This document shows, one piece after another, positions 62,593-64,000 of a DNA stretch of 64,000 nucleotides. A program made the position numbers and the translations under genes. The stretch's first letter is position 1; each line of letters opens with the position of its first letter. This stretch comes from Aneurinibacillus aneurinilyticus ATCC 12856 (GTDB lineage Bacteria; Bacillota; Bacilli; Aneurinibacillales; Aneurinibacillaceae). The stretch is from the NCBI RefSeq assembly GCF_000466385.1, contig NZ_KE952720.1, positions 1 through 64,000 of the forward strand, given 5' to 3'. The notes beneath the pieces were generated by a model. The model was not told the origin of the DNA. It saw only the letters and a list, made by a program, of their open reading frames with translations, and made no database searches.

Positions 62593-64000
62593 TTATGTGG
62601 TCCTATCTTTGTACAGTAATGCAATAATCGCCATACTACACAAAAACAGAATAAACAGGACAAGAATGCTCCAATGAGCCGAAAAATTTCCGGACAATGC
62701 AGGGAACGGCTGCTGAAGAGCACTCCTACTGTTGATATTAACAATGTCTCCTCCGACTAACTCATAGCCCCATTTACTGACAGCCAGATAAAATACGACT
62801 TTTATGTATTCAGGCTTTACATAAGTGATAGGTACGAGCGCTCCTGACAAAATAATCTGGGGAACAAGTACAATAGGGACCATGCTAAGTGCTTTATCAG
62901 AATTAGAAGCAATAGCCGATATAACTAGGCCCATCATTCCCCCTGCTAATGAAAGCAGAAAAAAAGCCAACACATTCGGCCAAAACTTCGGTAAAGCAAG
63001 ACTGTACGCAACAATAGAGACAAGTAATAGCATTTGTGCTAAAGAAATAATGGACAACACACCAATTTTCGATAACAGGTACGGGACAACACGCACGCCA
63101 GCTAACCTCTCTCTTCTGTAAATCACCCGCTCTTTCACAATTTCCCGTGCCGCGTTGGAAGTTCCTAACCATATTGAGGTAAATACCATCAAGGCAATAC
63201 AATTGGACATAAAGCTTCTTCGGTTTTTCTCTTCTTGAATGTTTTGTTGCACCTCTTCTATTTTTCCTGCTGCTACAATCTGCTGAGTAATCTCCAAATC
63301 TTGCGACCGGTAGCCGCTATACTTAAATGTGGGTGCACTATGATAAAAAGCAAGGACAAGTAATAAAGGAATAATGAAAGCTTGAAGACATAGGATTAAG
63401 AGGTTTTTTCTATCTCGGCTAAGCAGTCGTATATAACGCATGGTTAAAATCTTCCATTGTTCAAAGAAAGAAAGCTGAGCAGTCGTTTTCTCCATCCCCT
63501 CGCCTGCGTGTTCAATTTGCTGTCGCCTGTTTCTGATTCGATTCCGATATTTCCGATACACAGCGGAACGTTTATATTCCTCGGTCCAACTCTTCGGATT
63601 CTTTTCCATGTCAAGCTTTCTATAAATATCTACAAAATCTTTTACACCGAAGTAATCAAGCGCTTCAGATGGGGAGCCAAAAAAAGCCAATTGTCCTTCC
63701 CGAGTAAGAAAAACAAGTTTATCACACATTCTAATATTCGCGGTAACATGGGTAACCATAATGATCGTACTGCCCTTCTGCTTCAGCTCCTCAAGAAGCT
63801 CCATTATCGCTTTCTCCAAATCCGGATCAAGCCCCGAGGTAGCTTCGTCAAGAAAAAGAAGACTAGGCTTGGTTAATAGTTCAACGCCTATGTTTACCCG
63901 CTTTCGTTGCCCGCCACTTAAATTCTTGACAGATACCGAGCGTTGGTCTGTTATTTTCACTTCTTCCAGCACTTCATTTACTCTTCTCGTTATTATGCTT
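62593..64000 (-). CDS. ABCG-type ABC transporter (ATPase then permease), 5' end outside the window
   Basis: At least 468 codons; the frame is still open at the window edge (RRVNEVLEEVKIT). Visible are the signature LSGGQRKRVNIG, Walker B with SLLFLDEATSGLDPD, the H-loop MVTHV, a linker, and an ABC2-type permease with six membrane segments after about residue 180. ATPase-before-permease order and signature fit the ABCG/White group; bacterial members often have N-terminal FHA domains, which would be outside. Probably an exporter, substrate unknown. Confidence 0.88.
   Translation of the reverse strand, partial: SIITRRVNEVLEEVKITDQRSVSVKNLSGGQRKRVNIGVELLTKPSLLFLDEATSGLDPDLEKAIMELLEELKQKGSTIIMVTHVTANIRMCDKLVFLTREGQLAFFGSPSEALDYFGVKDFVDIYRKLDMEKNPKSWTEEYKRSAVYRKYRNRIRNRRQQIEHAGEGMEKTTAQLSFFEQWKILTMRYIRLLSRDRKNLLILCLQAFIIPLLLVLAFYHSAPTFKYSGYRSQDLEITQQIVAAGKIEEVQQNIQEEKNRRSFMSNCIALMVFTSIWLGTSNAAREIVKERVIYRRERLAGVRVVPYLLSKIGVLSIISLAQMLLLVSIVAYSLALPKFWPNVLAFFLLSLAGGMMGLVISAIASNSDKALSMVPIVLVPQIILSGALVPITYVKPEYIKVVFYLAVSKWGYELVGGDIVNINSRSALQQPFPALSGNFSAHWSILVLFILFLCSMAIIALLYKDRTT

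Noticed and set aside
62593-64000. GTG at 63972 as the start of the ABC transporter
   Set aside because: The frame stays open to the window edge and the ATPase domain lacks its Walker A part, so the gene begins outside the window.
1-64000. CRISPR arrays, tRNA or rRNA genes, prophage modules
   Set aside because: No regularly spaced direct repeats, no cloverleaf or rRNA stretches, and no phage structural genes were seen; the lone recombinase is not accompanied by phage genes.

Overview
The window looks like chromosome of a low-to-mid GC Firmicute of the order Bacillales. Gene content (class IV PHA synthase PhaR/PhaC, RefZ, EzrA, NifZ-ThiI, AcsA-AcuABC, T-box tyrS, CcpA-type cre sites, AGGAGG-type ribosome sites) points to a Bacillus, Brevibacillus or Aneurinibacillus relative. 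The phaJ-phaP-phaQ / phaR-phaB-phaC layout makes Aneurinibacillus the best guess; this is an inference, not a database result. The order thiI, nifZ, ezrA, refZ, dgcP, rpsD, tyrS, acsA, acuA, acuB, acuC recalls a conserved Bacillus subtilis neighbourhood, here interrupted by accessory genes.

Layout. 0-8.6 kb: PAP2 lipid phosphatase, UbiB-like kinase, truncated haemoglobin, an mtnA/class II aldolase pair (probable 5-deoxypentose or methylthioribose salvage), a frameshifted chemoreceptor and a YtxH-like stress protein. 8.8-13.6 kb: complete polyhydroxyalkanoate cluster (phaJ, phaP, phaQ on the minus strand; phaR, phaB, phaC on the plus strand). 13.6-24 kb: thiI-nifZ, a small CcpA-linked peptide gene, a site-2 protease, an M20 amidohydrolase, two SDR genes, several tiny ORFs and a di-haem peroxidase. 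24.2-31.4 kb: a truncated EamA gene, a fused PduL-acetate kinase gene, fixABCX and a CoA-transferase remnant. 31.5-38.2 kb: DUF169, a flavoprotein, and an acetate-permease cluster. 38.4-49.6 kb: a TPM-EzrA fusion, refZ, TVP38, MBL hydrolase, dgcP, a phosphatase, trpB, a DMT transporter and rpsD. 49.6-58.3 kb: tyrS with T-box, a class A PBP, acsA, acuABC. 58.3-64 kb: the c-di-GMP/chemoreceptor region and the end of an ABCG-type transporter.

Acetyl-CoA metabolism is a recurring theme: PHA synthesis (phaB/phaC), PduL-AckA, acetate uptake (DUF485-ActP), AcsA with its AcuA/AcuC acetylation switch, and FixABCX. Several of these carry cre-like boxes, suggesting shared carbon catabolite control.

The most unusual region is 58.6-62.45 kb. 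A 187-aa FimB/FimE-sized tyrosine recombinase lies between two copies of a palindromic site that form a 27-bp inverted repeat. A good sigma-A-like -10 element lies just inside one repeat and points out at an EAL c-di-GMP phosphodiesterase gene; a terminator-like hairpin lies at the other end of the segment. Immediately after the EAL gene is a c-di-GMP-I (GEMM) riboswitch with a terminator, followed by a 57-aa helix-turn-helix peptide gene that overlaps a Cache-domain chemoreceptor. I read this as a possible phase-variable c-di-GMP/motility switch. Inversion itself is inferred, not seen. Two families of palindromic intergenic repeats (three copies of one, one and a half of the other) are also scattered through the window.
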